Position numbers and translations under genes: made by a program. From contig NZ_JACBYE010000010.1 of assembly GCF_013415325.1 (NCBI RefSeq), positions 21,761 through 85,760 on the forward strand: a stretch of DNA of 64,000 nucleotides, in the 5' to 3' direction. Numbering within the stretch: the first letter of the stretch is position 1; every line of letters starts with the position of its first letter. The notes under the pieces are model-generated. The model did not search any database and was not told the origin of the DNA. It worked only from the letters and a program-made list of their open reading frames with translations. Below, piece by piece: positions 28,372 through 37,877 of this stretch. This DNA comes from Sanguibacter inulinus (GTDB lineage: Bacteria; Actinomycetota; Actinomycetes; Actinomycetales; Cellulomonadaceae).

Positions 28372-29988
28372 ATGAGCATCCCCCCGCAGAAGCGCGCAGC
28401 AGCCCGGCTCGAAGACCTGAGCGTCCGCGTCAAGGTCCTCGGCGTGGTCGCGATCGCGACAGTCGTCGCCATCGTCATCGGCCTGGTCGGGCTGCAGGCC
28501 CTGTCAGCCTCGGCCGACACGACCGAGCAGCTCTACGAGGAGAACGTGCTCGGTGTCCTCCACGCCTCGGAGATGGAGCTCGCGATGAACGACATGCGGC
28601 TCCGCTCGCGTGACGCGATCCTCGCGCTCGACCCCGACAAGACGCGTGAGAAGCTGACCGAGCTCGACGACGCCGAGGCGGCCTTCGAGGAGGCCGAGGG
28701 CCTCTACGCAGCGACCCCGCTCGACGCCGCGCGCGAGAAGACCCTCGCCGAGCTCACCACGACGATCGACGCCTACCTGACGGTCCAGCGCGACGTCATG
28801 GGACCCCTCGCGATCGCCGGCGACATCGAGGGCTGGACAGCGGCCAACGACGAGCAGTCTCGCCCGTTGACCACCGCCATGAACGAGCAGATCTCGAGCC
28901 TCGTCGAGACCGAGCGGACCCGCGCCTCCGAGGCTGTCGAGGCCTCGCGCGACAGCTACGTCCAGCAGCGGACCGTCTCGGTGGTCATCCTGATCGCCGG
29001 TGCGCTGCTCGCGCTGACCCTGGGCTGGTTGGTCGCCCGTGGGATCACGCGGAGCGCCGTCGCCGTGCAGCGGGTCGCCGAGCACCTGGCCGAGGGCGAC
29101 CTCACGCAGACCTCCGGTCTGACCTCTCGTGACGAGATGGGCCGGATGGGCGCCGCGCTCGACGTCGCGACCCGCAGGCTCGGCGAGGTCATGAGCACCG
29201 TGGTGCGGTCCTCCGACTCGGTCGCCGCCGCGTCGGAAGAGCTCTCGGCCAGCTCGCAGCAGATCTCGGCCGGTGCTGAGGAGACCTCCGCTCAGGCCGG
29301 GGTCGTGTCGGCAGCGGCGCTCCAGGTCTCGGGCAACGTGCAGACCGTCGCAGCCGGCGCTGAGGAGATGGGTGCGTCGATCCGGGAGATCTCCCAGTCG
29401 GCCAACGACGCCGCCCGGGTCGCTGGAGAGGCCGTGACCGCCGCAGCCAGCGCCACGGGTTCGGTGGCCCAGCTCGGTGCGTCCAGCCAGGAGATCGGCG
29501 ACGTCGTGCGCGTCATCACGACCATCGCCGAGCAGACGAACCTGCTGGCCCTCAACGCGACCATCGAGGCCGCGCGTGCTGGTGAGGCCGGCAAGGGCTT
29601 TGCTGTCGTCGCCTCGGAGGTCAAGGAGCTGGCGCAGGAGACGGCCCGCGCGACCGAGTCGATCGGACGCCTCGTCGAGACCATCCAGTCGGACACGGCG
29701 GGTGCCGTGTCCGCGATCGAGCACATCACCGGCGTGATCTCGTCGATCAACGACTACCAGCTGACGATCGCCTCGGCCGTCGAGGAGCAGACCGCGACGA
29801 CGACGGAGATGAGCCGCAACGTGGCCGACGCCTCGACCGGGGTGGGCGAGATCGCCGGCAACATCACCGGGGTCTCGGACGCCGCCGACTCGACCACGCA
29901 GGCGCTCGCCCAGACGACCGTCGCGGTCAACGAGCTCGCCCGGATGGCCACAGAGCTGCGGGCCTCGGTCTCGACCTTCACGTACTGA
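28372..29988 (+). CDS. Methyl-accepting chemotaxis protein (membrane)
   Basis: A 538-residue chemoreceptor. TM1 is about residues 24-46 ([22 protein letters not shown]) and TM2 about 205-225, enclosing a four-helix-bundle ligand domain ([26 protein letters not shown]). A HAMP domain and the conserved cytoplasmic hairpin follow, with tip [24 protein letters not shown] near residues 385-408. It signals through CheA/CheW to the flagellar motor. The ligand is unknown; the helical bundle is of the Tar/4HB type that usually binds small ligands or reports the membrane state. The start is ATG 28372 with GGAGAG 5 bases upstream. It sits between two soluble GAF receptors. Confidence 0.93.
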   Translation: MSIPPQKRAAARLEDLSVRVKVLGVVAIATVVAIVIGLVGLQALSASADTTEQLYEENVLGVLHASEMELAMNDMRLRSRDAILALDPDKTREKLTELDDAEAAFEEAEGLYAATPLDAAREKTLAELTTTIDAYLTVQRDVMGPLAIAGDIEGWTAANDEQSRPLTTAMNEQISSLVETERTRASEAVEASRDSYVQQRTVSVVILIAGALLALTLGWLVARGITRSAVAVQRVAEHLAEGDLTQTSGLTSRDEMGRMGAALDVATRRLGEVMSTVVRSSDSVAAASEELSASSQQISAGAEETSAQAGVVSAAALQVSGNVQTVAAGAEEMGASIREISQSANDAARVAGEAVTAAASATGSVAQLGASSQEIGDVVRVITTIAEQTNLLALNATIEAARAGEAGKGFAVVASEVKELAQETARATESIGRLVETIQSDTAGAVSAIEHITGVISSINDYQLTIASAVEEQTATTTEMSRNVADASTGVGEIAGNITGVSDAADSTTQALAQTTVAVNELARMATELRASVSTFTY

Positions 29989-30083
29989 CCGGCACGGCCG
30001 GGTCGGCTTAGGCCGGGCCGGGCGGGCGGGGTCCGGCCTTGGCGGGCTCAGGCCGGTCCGGCGCGGTCCGGCCCCGACTACTC

Positions 30084-30247
30084 GAGGTCGCACGGGTGGC
30101 CGCGAGGTCGTACGTCCGGGGCCGAGGTCGCACGGACACGCCGAGCCGCCTCTCTGAGGGGCCCTGTTCGGCGTGTCTGTGCGACCTCGACCGGGATGGT
30201 GCGACCTCGGTCGGTAAGAACGACCTCCGTGGGGGACGTGCGACCTC
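30084..30247. repeat. Head-to-head array of seven GAGGTCGCAC sites
   Basis: Three forward copies begin at 30084, 30104 and 30124, exactly 20 bp apart. Four reverse copies (GTGCGACCTC type) begin at 30179, 30199, 30218 (degenerate) and 30238, about 20 bp apart. The two half-arrays face each other across about 45 bp. The block lies in the intergenic space between two convergent chemoreceptor genes. Confidence 0.8.
30123..30189. repeat. 22-bp inverted repeat at the array centre
   Basis: Arms 30123-30144 and 30168-30189 match over 21 of 22 positions (CGAGGTCGCAC plus GACACGCCGA-type bases), with a 23-nt loop containing CCTC/GAGG. As RNA this could be a strong bidirectional hairpin terminator for both convergent receptor genes. 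The 20-bp spaced copies outside it are not needed for that. Confidence 0.75.
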
Positions 30248-30281
30248 GGCAGAGGTGCGGCTCGGCGCGGGATCGCTCGTG

Positions 30282-31838
30282 TCAGCGCAGGATCGCGCGC
30301 GTCACCGATGCCTGCTCGGTGAGGACCGAGCCGATGACGTGCTGCGTCTCGTTGATCCGTTCGACAGCGTCGCGGATCTGCGCGAGGGACGAGACGGCCG
30401 ACTGCGCCTGGCTCTGGATCGCGTCCACCCGGCCCTGCACCTGGGTCGTGGCGCGGGCCGTCTCGTTCGCGAGGTCCTTGACCTCGCTCGCGACGACCGC
30501 GAACCCGCGGCCCGCCTCGCCGGCGCGGGCAGCCTCGATGGTCGCGTTGAGCGCGAGCAGGTTGGTCTGCGCGGCGATCGTCTGGATCGTCTTGACGACG
30601 TCCCCGATCTCCTCGCTCGACCTGTTGAGCCGTGCGATGTCCTCGTCGGCCTCGAGCGCGAGCCGCTGCCCCTCCGTCGCGACGCCCGTCGCCGAGAGGA
30701 CGTTGCGCTCGACCTCTTCGATCGACGTGACGAGCTCTTGCCCGGCGGTCGCCAGCCTGTCGGCGTCGGCGAAGCGCTCGAGCGCCTGACCGAGCAGGAA
30801 CACGGTGTCGCGCAGGGCGGCCTCGCGCCCCTGCGACAGGGGGAGGCGGGAGGTCGAGAAGAAGTCCATCGTGCCGACGACGACCCCGTCGACGATCACT
30901 GGCAGGCAGACCCCCGACTGCACGCCCTCCTTCTGCGCGACAGGGGCGCGCACGCAGTCGGTCACCTCGGCCAGGTCCGCGACGAACAGCAGGTCGCGCT
31001 GGCGCCACGTGCGCCCCGCGAGGCCGACTCCCTCGGCGAAGGACGCCGACTGGGTCACCTCGCGGAAGGCGGCGCCGACGGTGCCGGACTCCTGGGAGAA
31101 GTGCAGCTTCTGGTCGGTCGCGTCGACAGCCCAGTACGAGCCGTAGGCCCAGCCGAAGCCCTCCCGGATGGTGCGCAGCGCCCGGGCCAGGGCGACGTCG
31201 GCGCTCGGGGCGGTCGTCACCTCGCGCAGCACTGCGGAGGTGGCCGAGGTGTCCTGCGCTGCCGACGCCTGACGCTCGCCCTGCACCACGCGCTCGAGCG
31301 TGCGGGAGACGAGCGTGCCGATCACCGTGAGCGCACGGTGCCGTGCGGGGGAGAGGTCGAGGACCTCTTCGGTGAAGAAGTCCATCGTGCCGACAGTCCG
31401 CCCGTCGACGCGCAGCGGGAAGCAGACGCCCGAGCGGATCCCCGCACGCTGGGCGACGGGTGCGCGGACGCAGTCGGTGAGGTCGCCGAGGTCCGGGACG
31501 GCGATCATCTCGTCGGCGGCCCACGCCCGCCCGCTCAGCCCGACACCCCGGGCGAAGGTCGCGCTGCGCGTGACGGCCCGGAAGTCCTCGGAGGCCGCGC
31601 CGGACTCGGCGACGAAGTGCAGCGTCGAGTCTTCGGCGCTCACCGACCAGTACGAGCCGTAGGTCCAGCCAAAGGCCTCGCGCACGACCTCGAGCGCGAC
31701 CAGTGCCGCAGTCGAGCTGTCCCGCGTCGTGGCGAGACGCTCCTGCACCAGCCCGACCGCGTTCAGGTCGGTCTGCGACTGCACGAGCTCGGCCCGCACG
31801 GCATCCAGCTCTCGGGCTGATCTGCGCGATCCCCACAT
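30282..31838 (-). CDS. Soluble chemoreceptor with two GAF domains, second copy
   Basis: A 518-residue paralogue of the receptor at 26661, sharing its layout. It has no membrane helix, two GAF domains with paired cysteines (C123/C139 and C295/C311, each in DCVRAPVAQ... -GVC-P) and a C-terminal signalling hairpin ([25 protein letters not shown]). The start was placed at the ATG 31838, which has GAGGAG at good spacing; the longer frame from 31874 is rejected. A weak sigma-28-like -10 (TCATCGGG at 31890-31897, read on the minus strand) lies upstream. The two paralogues flank the transmembrane receptor, which suggests a local duplication. The sensory ligand is unknown. Confidence 0.9.
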   Translation of the reverse strand: MWGSRRSARELDAVRAELVQSQTDLNAVGLVQERLATTRDSSTAALVALEVVREAFGWTYGSYWSVSAEDSTLHFVAESGAASEDFRAVTRSATFARGVGLSGRAWAADEMIAVPDLGDLTDCVRAPVAQRAGIRSGVCFPLRVDGRTVGTMDFFTEEVLDLSPARHRALTVIGTLVSRTLERVVQGERQASAAQDTSATSAVLREVTTAPSADVALARALRTIREGFGWAYGSYWAVDATDQKLHFSQESGTVGAAFREVTQSASFAEGVGLAGRTWRQRDLLFVADLAEVTDCVRAPVAQKEGVQSGVCLPVIVDGVVVGTMDFFSTSRLPLSQGREAALRDTVFLLGQALERFADADRLATAGQELVTSIEEVERNVLSATGVATEGQRLALEADEDIARLNRSSEEIGDVVKTIQTIAAQTNLLALNATIEAARAGEAGRGFAVVASEVKDLANETARATTQVQGRVDAIQSQAQSAVSSLAQIRDAVERINETQHVIGSVLTEQASVTRAILR

Positions 31839-32484
31839 GACGACTCCTCGAGTCAGGTCGCCCCCTTGCGCCACGCTGGCGTGTGCGTCTCATCGGGCGG
31901 CGCGGGGCGTTCATGAGGGACCGGGGAGGGTGGTCGTGCCGACGGGACCCAGTGCAGCGCGGAGCGAGACGACCGCGTCCACATCGCAAGACAGGTGTTC
32001 ACATGTCGACACGGAGATGCCACAGTCGTCCCATCATGCGCCGCGACACGACCGTGCTCTCGCACGTCAGCCCCCTTGCACAGCCCCGCCACGTCGGCGC
32101 CGGCTGCTGTTGTCGCTGTAGCCGCTGAGCGGTTCGCCACCCACTCGCAGCTTGGCCCAGGGCAGGGGCCGCGACGTGAGACGGTCCCCGACCGCTCCCT
32201 GATCCCCGTCACCACCCGCGCACGGCGCGAGGTCTGCTGACCGCGATCAGGCCACTCGACCCCTCGAGCCACGCCCCACCCCGGCCGACATCTCGTCGTA
32301 CTCGGGTGCGCACCTCGCTCGCGCCTCCCCAGGACACGTCCTCGGATGTCGTCGAGCGCACCTCCTCCGCCCTGCGGCGTCGACGACGCTGCTCGGTGCC
32401 GCCTCTCCTCACCACCCCGCCCCACGGGGTGGCGCCCTCACAGCCCGACCGGCCCACCGGTCGCCCGGGCAGAACGGACCACCT
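31839..32484. other. 646-bp gene-free region upstream of the Dpp-like operon
   Basis: No convincing coding sequence is visible on either strand. It contains the divergent promoters of the GAF receptor and the solute-binding protein gene. Two small perfect hairpins lie just before the SBP start: 32412-32432 (8-bp stem CCACCCCG/CGGGGTGG) and 32447-32462 (6-bp stem GACCGG/CCGGTC). They could form a leader hairpin or attenuator; I recognise no known riboswitch class here. Confidence 0.5.
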
Positions 32485-34017
32485 GTGCGAGTTCCCGCAG
32501 TCTGCATCCACGCTACGGCCAAGGCCGCAGCGGCCCTCCTCACAGCCTCCCTCCTGCTCACCGCGTGCTCTGCCGATGCGTCAGACTCGGGCTCCGGCAG
32601 CGCCGCGGCCTCAGGCATCTCGGACGAGATCGTCATCGGCTCGACCAACGAGCCCACGGGGCTCGTCCGCAACGTCGGCGGGAGCTCGGGCATCTCGCAG
32701 ACCATGACCCGCAACGTCTACGAGGGCCTCACCTCGGTCGACGTCGACGGCACCGTGATCCCGACGCTCGCCGAGTCCTGGGACGTGTCCGAGGACGGCC
32801 TCACCTACACCTTCCACCTGCAGCAGGGCGTGACCTTCCACGACGGGACGCCGTTCACCGCGGCCGACGTCGCGTGGAGCATCTCCGAGGCGATCGGTCC
32901 GGACTCCAAGAGCGCCCGCAAGAACGACCTGCTCGTCATCACCGACATCGCGCAGCCCGACGAGCAGACCGTCGAGCTGACGCTCTCGCGCCGCAGCCAG
33001 TCGCTGCTGTTCAACCTGGCCTCGGTGACCGTCGTCAAGGACGGCGACACGGAGCTCACGAGCGACAACGGCACGGGCCCGTACAGCCTCGTCGAGTGGA
33101 CGCAGGGCGACCACCTCACCATCGCACGCAACCCCGACTACTGGGGCGAGCAGCCGAAGAACGAGGGTGTGACCTTCAGGTTCTTCAAGGACACGACAGC
33201 ACTCAACAACGCGCTGCTCACCGGCGACCTCGACCTCGTGATCGCAGAGGACTCCCCGGACCAGCTGCTCCAGTTCGAGGGCAACGACGACTTCACCATC
33301 ACCGAGGGCACCTCGACCACCAAGCAGCTGTGGGCCTTCAACGACCGCGAGGCGCCCTTCGACGACGTCCGTGTCCGCCAGGCGCTCTACACGGCCCTCG
33401 ACCGCGAGCGCATCCTCGACACCGTCTGGGACGGCTACGGTCAGGTCATCGGCTCGATGGTCCCGCCGACCGACCCCTGGTACATCGACGACCTCGCCGA
33501 CGCGCACGCCTACGACCCCGACGCCGCCAAGGCCCTGCTCGCCGAGGCCGGCGTGAGCGACCTCGAGATCACCGTCGACTACGTGGCGGGCGAGCCGTCT
33601 GACACCATCGCGCAGCTGATCCAGACAGACCTCGCAGACGTGGGCGTGACGCTCACGCTCAACCCGATCGACGACGCTACCTGGTACCAGAAGATCTACA
33701 CGGACCACGACTTCGAGACGACGATCATGGGCCACGTGAACCCGCGCGACGTGGTCTGGTACGCGAACCCGGACTTCTACTGGGGCTACGACAACGCCGA
33801 CGTCCAGCAGTGGGTCGCCGACGCCGACGCCGCCACCTCCGAAGAGGAGCAGGTCGAGCTGCTCACCCAGGTCAACCAGACGATCGGCGAGGAGGCGGCC
33901 ACCGCGTGGCTGTACCTCGACCCGCAGATCCGGGTCGCCCGCTCCGAGATCAGCGGCTTCCCGGTCGACCAGGTGACGGAGAGCTTCTACGTCGCCGACA
34001 TCGTGCGAGCGGACTGA
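32485..34017 (+). CDS. Dpp/Opp-type solute-binding lipoprotein
   Basis: A 510-residue family 5 binding protein (DppA/OppA/NikA type), exported with a Sec lipoprotein signal: VRVPAVCIHATAKAAAALL, then LTAC with lipid Cys28. The binding fold contains NVYEGLTSVDVDGTVIPTLAESWDVSEDG and FHLQQGVTFHDGTPFTAADV, the family signature, and DVRVRQALYTALDRERI in the middle. It is the first gene of a five-gene transporter with two permeases and two ATPases. Substrates of this family include peptides, nickel, haem, glutathione and some oligosaccharides, and sequence alone does not decide. GTG 32485 is used as start. Confidence 0.93.
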   Translation: MRVPAVCIHATAKAAAALLTASLLLTACSADASDSGSGSAAASGISDEIVIGSTNEPTGLVRNVGGSSGISQTMTRNVYEGLTSVDVDGTVIPTLAESWDVSEDGLTYTFHLQQGVTFHDGTPFTAADVAWSISEAIGPDSKSARKNDLLVITDIAQPDEQTVELTLSRRSQSLLFNLASVTVVKDGDTELTSDNGTGPYSLVEWTQGDHLTIARNPDYWGEQPKNEGVTFRFFKDTTALNNALLTGDLDLVIAEDSPDQLLQFEGNDDFTITEGTSTTKQLWAFNDREAPFDDVRVRQALYTALDRERILDTVWDGYGQVIGSMVPPTDPWYIDDLADAHAYDPDAAKALLAEAGVSDLEITVDYVAGEPSDTIAQLIQTDLADVGVTLTLNPIDDATWYQKIYTDHDFETTIMGHVNPRDVVWYANPDFYWGYDNADVQQWVADADAATSEEEQVELLTQVNQTIGEEAATAWLYLDPQIRVARSEISGFPVDQVTESFYVADIVRAD

Positions 34018-34026
34018 CCCGCCCTC

Positions 34027-35100
34027 ATGACGTCGTCCCTGCACCCTTCGAAGACACCCTCGCTGGAAGCACCCGTGCCGCAGGCACCCGCGCCCCGGCG
34101 CGCCCTGAGGGCGAGCGCCCCGATGCTCCGCTACGTGGCAGTCCGCCTCGTGACGCTCCTCGTGTCGCTCGTGCTCGCAGCCGTCGTCGTCTTCGTCGTG
34201 CTGCGCCTGCTCCCGGGGGACAGCGCGGGCACGACGCTGGGTGTGGGGACGACGACAGACCAGCTCGACCAGCTGCGCAGCGAGCTGGGTACCGACCAGT
34301 CGTCGCTCGCGCAGCTCGGTGACTGGGCCGGTGCTCTGCTGACGGGCGACCTCGGCACGTCCTTCGTGTCGAGGCTGCCTGTCGGCGAGCTCATCACGAG
34401 CAAGCTGCCGATCACCGTCCCGCTGAGCCTGGCAGCCTTCGTGCTGTCGGTCCTCGTCTCGGTGCCGCTCGGCGTCGTCGCGGCCGTGAAGCGCCGCGGT
34501 GTCGTCGGTGTGGCAGTCTCCGCGGTCTCCCAGCTCGGGGTGGCCGTCCCGGTGTTCTGGGTCGGGGTGCTGCTCGTGTGGATCTTCGCCTTGCGCCTCG
34601 GGGTGCTGCCGCCCGGTGGCTTCCCGCGGCAGGGCTGGGACGACCCGGCGGCCGCCGTCCGTTCGCTCGTCCTGCCCGTCGTGACGGTGTCGATCGCGAT
34701 GTCGTCGGTCATGGTGCGCTACGTGCGGTCGGCGACGCTCGACGTGCTCGACCAGGACTACGTCCGCACGGCCCGATCGCTCGGCTACGGACGCTGGCAG
34801 GCGCTCGCGCGGCACGGTCTGCGCAACGGCGCCGTGCCCGTCGTGGCGATCCTCGGCATCGAGCTCGCGACCTCGCTGCTCGGCGCCGTAGTCATCGAGA
34901 ACGTCTTCGCTCTCCCCGGTCTGGGCACGCTGCTGCTCGACTCGGTCACCGGGCGCGACCTGCCCGTCGTCCAGGCGCTCGTGCTGGCGATCACGGCCGT
35001 CGTGCTCGTCGTCAACTTCGGGGTCGACCTCCTGCAGCGGGCCATCGACCCGCGCCTGCGGCTCGGCTCGACCCTCGGCGCGGCTGGAGGCTCGCGATGA
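34027..35100 (+). CDS. ABC permease, DppB type
   Basis: A 357-residue membrane permease. Residues 1-35 form a Pro/Ala-rich cytoplasmic tail, followed by MLRYVAVRLVTLLVSLVLAAVVVFVVLRLLPG, the classic DppB/OppB first helix and loop. Further helices and the coupling EAA-like loop at about 243-270 (DYVRTARSLGYGRWQALARH) follow. Its start is 9 bp after the SBP stop and its stop overlaps the next ATG (ATGA at 35097). It forms the translocation pore with the DppC-type subunit. Confidence 0.93.
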   Translation: MTSSLHPSKTPSLEAPVPQAPAPRRALRASAPMLRYVAVRLVTLLVSLVLAAVVVFVVLRLLPGDSAGTTLGVGTTTDQLDQLRSELGTDQSSLAQLGDWAGALLTGDLGTSFVSRLPVGELITSKLPITVPLSLAAFVLSVLVSVPLGVVAAVKRRGVVGVAVSAVSQLGVAVPVFWVGVLLVWIFALRLGVLPPGGFPRQGWDDPAAAVRSLVLPVVTVSIAMSSVMVRYVRSATLDVLDQDYVRTARSLGYGRWQALARHGLRNGAVPVVAILGIELATSLLGAVVIENVFALPGLGTLLLDSVTGRDLPVVQALVLAITAVVLVVNFGVDLLQRAIDPRLRLGSTLGAAGGSR

Positions 35101-36029
35101 CCGACCAGCTCGACTCGCCCCGCGGCCCGCTCTCTACCGCCGCACCGTCTTCCGACGCGCCCGGCTCTGCGCCGGACGCATCCGCCGCTGCCCCGCGCCG
35201 CGCGCCAGCCCGTCGCCTGCGCAGCCCGTCCTTCGTCGTCGGGGCCTCGATGGTCGCGGTCGTCGTGCTCGTCGGCCTCGTGGCCTTCTTCTGGACGCCC
35301 TACACGATCGGCACCCGCGGGACGGGGGAGCGTCTCGGTGGTCCGAGCGCCGACTTCTGGCTCGGCACGGACAAGCTCGGGCGGGACGTGCTGAGCCAGC
35401 TCATGGCCGGCGCGACCAACGCCGTGGTGGTCGCCGTGTGCTCGGTCGCGATCGCCGCGGTCCTCGGGATCACGCTCGGCGTCCTCGCCGCGTCGACCAC
35501 GCGGTGGGTCGACGTGGCCGTGCTCAACGTCGTCGACCTCATGATCGCCTTCCCGACCCTCCTGCTCGCCATGCTCATCGTCACCGTGCGCGGCGCCTCG
35601 CTCAGCTCGGTGATCGCTGCGATCGGCATCTCAGGTGCTGCGGTGATCGCGCGGATCACGCGCATCAACGCCTCGCGGGTGCTCCGCGAGGACTACGTCG
35701 TCGCGGCAGCCGCCTCGGGGACGGGCTGGTGGGGGACGGTCCGGCGGCACGTGCTGCCCAACGTCGCCCCGACCCTGCTCGTCCAGCTCATGCTGCTCGC
35801 CGGGGCCGCGATCCTCGCCGAGGCGTCGTTGTCCTACCTCGGCCTCGGGCCACGCCCGCCCTACGCCTCGTGGGGACGCATGCTCAACGAGGCGCAGGCG
35901 ACCATCTCCGCGGCGCCCCTCGCCGCGATCCTGCCCGGCCTGCTCATCGCCTGGACGGTGCTGGGCCTCAACCTGCTCGGCGACGGTATCCGCGAACGCA
36001 GCGACCCGAGCCTGCGAGGAGACCGATGA
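35097..36029 (+). CDS. ABC permease, DppC type
   Basis: A 310-residue permease partner of the DppB-type protein. A disordered Ala/Pro/Ser N-terminus is followed by helix SFVVGASMVAVVVLVGLVAFF, then the family segment FWLGTDKLGRDVLSQLMAGA, normal for DppC/OppC. The coupling loop is at about 198-225 (EDYVVAAAASGTGWWGTVRRHVLPN). It ends IRERSDPSLRGDR, typical. The ATG overlaps the DppB stop, and its own stop overlaps the OppD-type ATG. Confidence 0.93.
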   Translation: MTDQLDSPRGPLSTAAPSSDAPGSAPDASAAAPRRAPARRLRSPSFVVGASMVAVVVLVGLVAFFWTPYTIGTRGTGERLGGPSADFWLGTDKLGRDVLSQLMAGATNAVVVAVCSVAIAAVLGITLGVLAASTTRWVDVAVLNVVDLMIAFPTLLLAMLIVTVRGASLSSVIAAIGISGAAVIARITRINASRVLREDYVVAAAASGTGWWGTVRRHVLPNVAPTLLVQLMLLAGAAILAEASLSYLGLGPRPPYASWGRMLNEAQATISAAPLAAILPGLLIAWTVLGLNLLGDGIRERSDPSLRGDR

Positions 36030-36823
36030 CCGCGCTCGAGGTCCGTGACCTGACCGTCCGCACGTCCGGTGGGCGCACCCTGCTCGACGCCGTGAGCTGG
36101 GAGGTGCCCTTCGGCGGACGCCTCGGGATCATCGGCGAGTCCGGCTCGGGCAAGTCGCTCACCGCAGCCGCGATCCTCGGGCTGCTGCCCGAGGGCATGA
36201 CCGCCACAGGCCAGGTGCTGCTCGACGGGCGCGACCTGCTGACCCTCGGCGAGCGGGCCCTGCGCTCGGTCCGCGGCGCCCAGGTCGCCACGGTGTTCCA
36301 GGAGCCGCTCACGGCCCTCGACCCGCTGATGACCGTCGGTCGGCAGATCGCCGGACCCCTGCGCCTGCACCGCGGAGCCTCCCGGACGAAGGTCCGCGAG
36401 CTCGCCGCCGACCTCTGCAGGCTCGTACGGCTCGACGACACCGAGCGCATCCTCGGCTCCTACCCGTGGCAGCTCTCGGGCGGTCAGCGCCAGCGCGTCA
36501 GCATCGCGATGGCCCTGGCCTGCGAGCCGCGGGTGCTGCTCGCCGACGAGCCGACGACGGCCCTCGACGTCACCGTCCAGGCCGAGATCCTCGACCTGCT
36601 CGACGAGCTGATCGAACGGACGGGCACGACGCTCGTCTTCGTCTCGCACGACCTCCCCGTCGTCGCCCGGGTCGCCCGCGACCTCGTCGTCATGCGCTCA
36701 GGGCAGGTGGTCGAGGCGACGACTGTCGCGCAGGCCCTCGACGCGCCCGCTCACCCGTACACGCGCCAGCTGCTCGCCGCCGCGCGCGCCGTCAGCCGGC
36801 TCCCTCAGGAGGACGAGCGATGA
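36026..36823 (+). CDS. ABC ATPase, OppD/DppD type
   Basis: A 265-residue cytoplasmic ATPase. Walker A is GESGSGKS (37-44), the Q-loop is in TVFQEPLTALDP, the ABC signature is LSGGQRQR (150-157) and Walker B is ADEPTTALDV (173 onward). The family hallmark H-P-Y-T-R-Q-L is at the C-terminus (APAHPYTRQLLAAA). It lacks the long C-terminal oligopeptide-binding extension seen in many DppD/OppD proteins, so it is on the short side. It pairs with the downstream OppF-type ATPase. The 4-bp ATGA overlap suggests coupled translation. Confidence 0.93.
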   Translation: MTALEVRDLTVRTSGGRTLLDAVSWEVPFGGRLGIIGESGSGKSLTAAAILGLLPEGMTATGQVLLDGRDLLTLGERALRSVRGAQVATVFQEPLTALDPLMTVGRQIAGPLRLHRGASRTKVRELAADLCRLVRLDDTERILGSYPWQLSGGQRQRVSIAMALACEPRVLLADEPTTALDVTVQAEILDLLDELIERTGTTLVFVSHDLPVVARVARDLVVMRSGQVVEATTVAQALDAPAHPYTRQLLAAARAVSRLPQEDER

Positions 36824-37698
36824 CCGAGAAGACCCCGGGCGGTGTCGATCGCGCAGCCGGTGCACCTCTCACGACGGGCGCCGCCGCACCAGGAGACCAG
36901 AGGGCATCGTCCGATGTCGCCGCGACGAGCGCCCCGCTCCTCGCGCTGCACGGCGTCAGCCGTGAGTTCGGCGGACGCGGTCGCACGACGACGGCCCTCG
37001 ACGGCGTGGACATCGCCGTGCACGAGGGGCGCAGCGTCGGGATCGTGGGGGAGTCCGGTGCCGGGAAGTCCACGCTGCTGCGGCTCCTGCTCGGCCTCGA
37101 CACGCCCACCTCGGGTCAGGTCAGCTACCGCGGGCAGACGCTCGACCGTCGCGACAGGGCCCTCCTCAAGCGTTTCCGCCGCGAGGTGCAGGTCGTGCTC
37201 CAGGACCCCCGCTCCTCCCTAGACCCGCGCATGACCGTCGCGCAGATCGTCGCCGAGCCGCTCCAGTCGCTGCGCATCGGCGCAGACCAGCGCGAGCGCT
37301 CCGCCCGCGTCGACGAGGTGCTCGGCTGGGTCGGCCTCGACGCCGACGCGCGACGCAAGTACCCCGCGCAGTTCTCCGGCGGGCAGCGTCAGCGCATCGC
37401 GATCGCGCGGGCCCTGGCGCCGTCGCCGAAGGTGCTCGTCGGCGACGAGCCCGTGAGCGCCCTCGACGTGTCGGTCCGGCAGCAGATCATGGAGCTGCTC
37501 GCCCGCCTGCGCACCGAGCTCGGCCTCACCCTCGTCCTCGTCAGCCACGACGTCGCGATCGTCGGGCAGCTCTGCGAGGAGACCGTCGTGCTGCGCGGCG
37601 GACGCGTCGAGGAGGCCGGGCAGACCCGCCAGGTCCTCACCCGACCGACGTCGCCGTACACGCGGGCGCTGCTCGACGCGGTCCCGACGCTGGGCTGA
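36820..37698 (+). CDS. ABC ATPase, OppF/DppF type
   Basis: A 292-residue ATPase. A flexible N-terminal tail of about 40 residues precedes the domain, which has Walker A GESGAGKS (77-84), Q-loop VQVVLQDPRSSLDPRMTV, signature FSGGQRQRIAIARAL, Walker B GDEPVSALDVSV and the terminal TSPYTRALLDAVP. This is the last gene of the transporter operon, overlapping the OppD-type gene by 4 bp. After it lies a 15-bp imperfect hairpin. Confidence 0.93.
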   Translation: MTEKTPGGVDRAAGAPLTTGAAAPGDQRASSDVAATSAPLLALHGVSREFGGRGRTTTALDGVDIAVHEGRSVGIVGESGAGKSTLLRLLLGLDTPTSGQVSYRGQTLDRRDRALLKRFRREVQVVLQDPRSSLDPRMTVAQIVAEPLQSLRIGADQRERSARVDEVLGWVGLDADARRKYPAQFSGGQRQRIAIARALAPSPKVLVGDEPVSALDVSVRQQIMELLARLRTELGLTLVLVSHDVAIVGQLCEETVVLRGGRVEEAGQTRQVLTRPTSPYTRALLDAVPTLG

Positions 37699-37749
37699 GC
37701 CGCGGCACCGGTGCCGTCGAGCTCGGCTCTCGTCATGTCCCATGTCCTG

Positions 37750-37798
37750 TGGCGACTCTGGTCGTCACTAACGCCCGTTGTGGCGACCAGGCTCGCCA
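37750..37798. repeat. Imperfect inverted repeat after the Opp-like operon
   Basis: TGGCGACTCTGGTCG (37750-37764) pairs with 37784-37798 at 13 of 15 positions around a 19-nt loop. The loop holds TAACGCCCGTT, itself a small palindrome. Nonamer TGTGGCGAC recurs 31 bp apart (37748 and 37779). It lies between the operon end and the convergent HAD gene and may be a terminator or a regulator site. Confidence 0.45.
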
Positions 37799-37877
37799 TA
37801 GTGGTTCGTGGTGAGGGCTCGATGACACAGCGACTCGTGCCTCTGGAGGGTGACCGAAAGCCGAGGGACGGTCCCGC

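Noticed and set aside
28504..31989. A 1161-codon open frame on the minus strand over chemoreceptor genes
   Set aside because: It is antisense to a clear receptor gene at 28372 and frame-shifted over another; the translation is Arg/Gly/His/Asp-rich with no domains, as expected for GC-rich shadow frames.
31839..32484. A known riboswitch upstream of the Dpp-like operon
   Set aside because: Two small hairpins are present, but the conserved cores of the classes I can recall were not seen.
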